From contig CAZOYN010000015.1 of NCBI GenBank assembly GCA_964584135.1, positions 1 to 19,424 on the forward strand: a stretch of DNA of 19,424 nt, in the 5' to 3' direction. This document shows, piece after piece, positions 17,861 through 19,424 of this stretch; the first letter of the stretch is position 1, and each line of letters opens with the position of its first letter. The position numbers were made by a program, and so were the translations under genes. Under the pieces are notes generated by a model, which made no database searches, was not told the DNA's origin, and saw nothing but the letters and a program-made list of their open reading frames with translations. Origin of the DNA: CAZOYN01 sp964584135. GTDB lineage: Bacteria > Patescibacteriota > Saccharimonadia > Saccharimonadales > UBA4665.

Positions 17861-19424
17861 TTATTGTGTTTTAGACAAATTGATGACCAGCTCGGCGCCT
17901 TCGACTTTGGCAGTTACAGAGAAGCCATCGGCTGATTGGTTGTTTAGCGAAACAGCCAATGTTTCCTGCTTAATGGCATCGGCCAAGGCCGGGTCGTTGA
18001 GTACTGCACGCAATTCATTATTAGCTGTTTCGAGTACTAAGTTAATCCGGTCATCGACTTCCAGGCCAGCCTGTTTGCGAGCCTGCTGGACATTGCGCAC
18101 AATTTCACGCATCAGGCCTTCGCGCTTTAGTTCTGGCGTCAGCTGTAGGTCAATTTGGGCAGCAAAGCTTGCTGCCGATTTGCTAAAGTGCACGGCTTTA
18201 ACGTTGAGTTCTTCGGCGATTATCTCTATAAATTGGTCATTGTAATCGGGTACCGTAAGACTTTCCGGGGCGTTATATATCTCGACTTTGGCCAGTGGTT
18301 GACGAACCTTGATGCCGGCATCGGCCCGTTGGGCCAGGCCAGCCGTAATGGCGTGGCGGGCAGCTTGCATGCCATCAATCACCAGTTCGTTGACGTGCCC
18401 CGCCTCTGGCCAATCCAGCAAATGGACTGATTCCCCACCGGTTAATTTTTGGTAAAGTTCCTCGGCCAAAAATGGCGTAAATGGGGCCATGATAAGACTG
18501 AGCTGAACCAGCACGTAGTGCAGCGTGCGGTAGGCGGCTGTCTTGTCGGCATCGTTGGCCGTCTTCCAGAAACGCTTGCGCGAGCGGCGGACATACCAGT
18601 TAGACGCGTCGTCAATGAATGGTAAAACCGGCTTTAGGGCATTTGGGATATCGTAGCACTGCATGTGGCTGTCAACTTCGGTGTTGAGCTGATGCACACG
18701 ACTGACAATCCACTGGTCCAAGGGGTTGGCCAAGTCAGCGCCTGGGTCGGCCAGTGAACCGTTCCACTCCCAGCCATCAACGTCAGCGTAGAGCGTAAAG
18801 AAATCGTACATATTCCAAACCATGCCGAGTTTGCGAGCCACGTCGGCTACTTCTTTGTCTTGCAGCGATACGTCTTCGGCATTTAACACCGGTGAGCTGA
18901 GCAAGAAAAAGCGTAGGGCATCGGCGCTGTACTCATCCATCAGCACGTTCGGGTCAGTGAAATTGCCGTAACTTTTGCTCATCTTGCGACCGTCATTGCC
19001 GGCCAGGGTACCGGTGACGATGACATTTTTAAAGGTGTGCTTGGCCCACAAACCGACCGATAAAGCGTGCAGGTAGTAGAACCAGGCCCGCACCTGGCCA
19101 ACGTATTCGGCAATAAAATCGCCCGGGAAGTTTTGCTCGAACTTTTCGACGTTTTCGAAGGGATAGTGGAATTGGGCGAACGGCATGGAGCCGGCTTCGA
19201 ACCAGCTATCCATGACTTTGTCGATGCGGTGGTACTCAATGCTGTCAATCGTGAAGGTCACATCATCAATCCAGGGCCGGTGGTAATCTTCCAGTTCCAG
19301 CCCTGATAATTCCTTGAGTTCGGCGTAGCTGCCAACGACTTTGACGTGCTCTTTGCCGTCTTTGTCAGTTCCTTTCCAGACCGGCAGGGCCGTGGCCCAG
19401 AAGCGGTCGCGGCTGAGGTTCCAG
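17861..19424 (-). CDS. ileS: Isoleucyl-tRNA synthetase, C-terminal part (start beyond right edge)
   Basis: 520 residues are visible; the frame is open to the right edge and the family is about 1000 residues, so the N-terminal half is missing. IleRS charges tRNA-Ile in the cytoplasm. The visible part starts within WNLSRDRFWATALPVW, the class I motif after the editing domain. It continues through HRPWIDDV, MDSWFEAGSMPFAQFHYPF, a KMSKSYGN active-site loop (18985-18962) and DEYSADALRFFLLSSP, then the helical anticodon-binding domain with SNWYVRRSRKRFW. The C-terminus ends VEGAELVINLSKTQ, with no cysteine zinc ribbon. Together with the HRPWIDDV stretch this suggests the IleS2 (eukaryote/archaea-like) subtype; that assignment needs a tree. 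A GTG at 19261 is an internal codon, not a start. Confidence 0.96.
   Translation of the reverse strand, partial: WNLSRDRFWATALPVWKGTDKDGKEHVKVVGSYAELKELSGLELEDYHRPWIDDVTFTIDSIEYHRIDKVMDSWFEAGSMPFAQFHYPFENVEKFEQNFPGDFIAEYVGQVRAWFYYLHALSVGLWAKHTFKNVIVTGTLAGNDGRKMSKSYGNFTDPNVLMDEYSADALRFFLLSSPVLNAEDVSLQDKEVADVARKLGMVWNMYDFFTLYADVDGWEWNGSLADPGADLANPLDQWIVSRVHQLNTEVDSHMQCYDIPNALKPVLPFIDDASNWYVRRSRKRFWKTANDADKTAAYRTLHYVLVQLSLIMAPFTPFLAEELYQKLTGGESVHLLDWPEAGHVNELVIDGMQAARHAITAGLAQRADAGIKVRQPLAKVEIYNAPESLTVPDYNDQFIEIIAEELNVKAVHFSKSAASFAAQIDLQLTPELKREGLMREIVRNVQQARKQAGLEVDDRINLVLETANNELRAVLNDPALADAIKQETLAVSLNNQSADGFSVTAKVEGAELVINLSKTQ

Noticed and set aside
1..19424. A parS site near parAB
   Set aside because: No perfect CACGTG-centred parS palindrome was seen by eye; a degenerate site cannot be excluded without a motif scan.

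Overview
The window looks like part of the chromosome of a Patescibacteria/CPR bacterium, most likely a Saccharibacteria-like lineage. This is inferred from gene style, not from a marker-gene search. The signs are compact spacing, very short mRNA leaders, UGA used as a normal stop, an LCP protein with a C-terminal LytR_C region, and a giant low-complexity secreted protein with tail-fibre-like modules of a kind common in CPR genomes. Nearly all genes read on the minus strand; only lepB and parB read on the plus strand. I see no tRNA, rRNA, CRISPR array or insertion sequence.

Left part (1-4.7 kb). A multi-pass membrane protein runs off the left edge (1-491, minus). Its start overlaps the end of a LytR-CpsA-Psr cell-wall ligase gene (472-2034, minus). 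Diverging from that gene is lepB, signal peptidase I (2087-2788, plus), then parB (2810-3673, plus). parA (3670-4431, minus) meets parB tail to tail, and the two stop codons share the four bases TTAA. A 41-residue basic helical protein with its own promoter lies upstream of parA (4510-4635, minus).

Middle (4.7-16.9 kb). A surface module of three genes reads on the minus strand. First is a 3609-codon secreted protein (6074-16903). Next is a 173-residue membrane-anchored protein (5535-6056), and last a 270-residue DUF2207-like exported membrane protein (4726-5538) joined to it by an ATGA overlap. The giant protein has a signal sequence, an N-terminal beta-type domain, thousands of Gly/Thr/Ser/Asn-rich residues built from diverged repeats, and a C-terminal glycine-rich domain. 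Its cysteines fall in ten close pairs.

Right part (16.9-19.4 kb). A 404-base leader/intergenic region precedes the giant gene. It holds a candidate promoter, several hairpins and alternating AACCAA/TTGGTT arms. An intrinsic-terminator-like hairpin and a 24-bp alternating purine-pyrimidine palindrome follow inside the first 40 codons of the giant ORF. Then come rplU (17308-17616, minus) with a clear promoter, an operator-like inverted repeat cluster, a probable ileS terminator, and the C-terminal part of ileS (17861 to the right edge, minus).

Two themes deserve follow-up. The giant gene appears to have a built-in structured leader with a terminator inside its own coding sequence. In addition, several genes have a TG-N-TATAnT extended -10 element so close to the start codon that their mRNAs would be leaderless or nearly so. 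LepB and the LCP protein are general envelope functions and may serve the secreted module, but nothing in the sequence ties them to it specifically.
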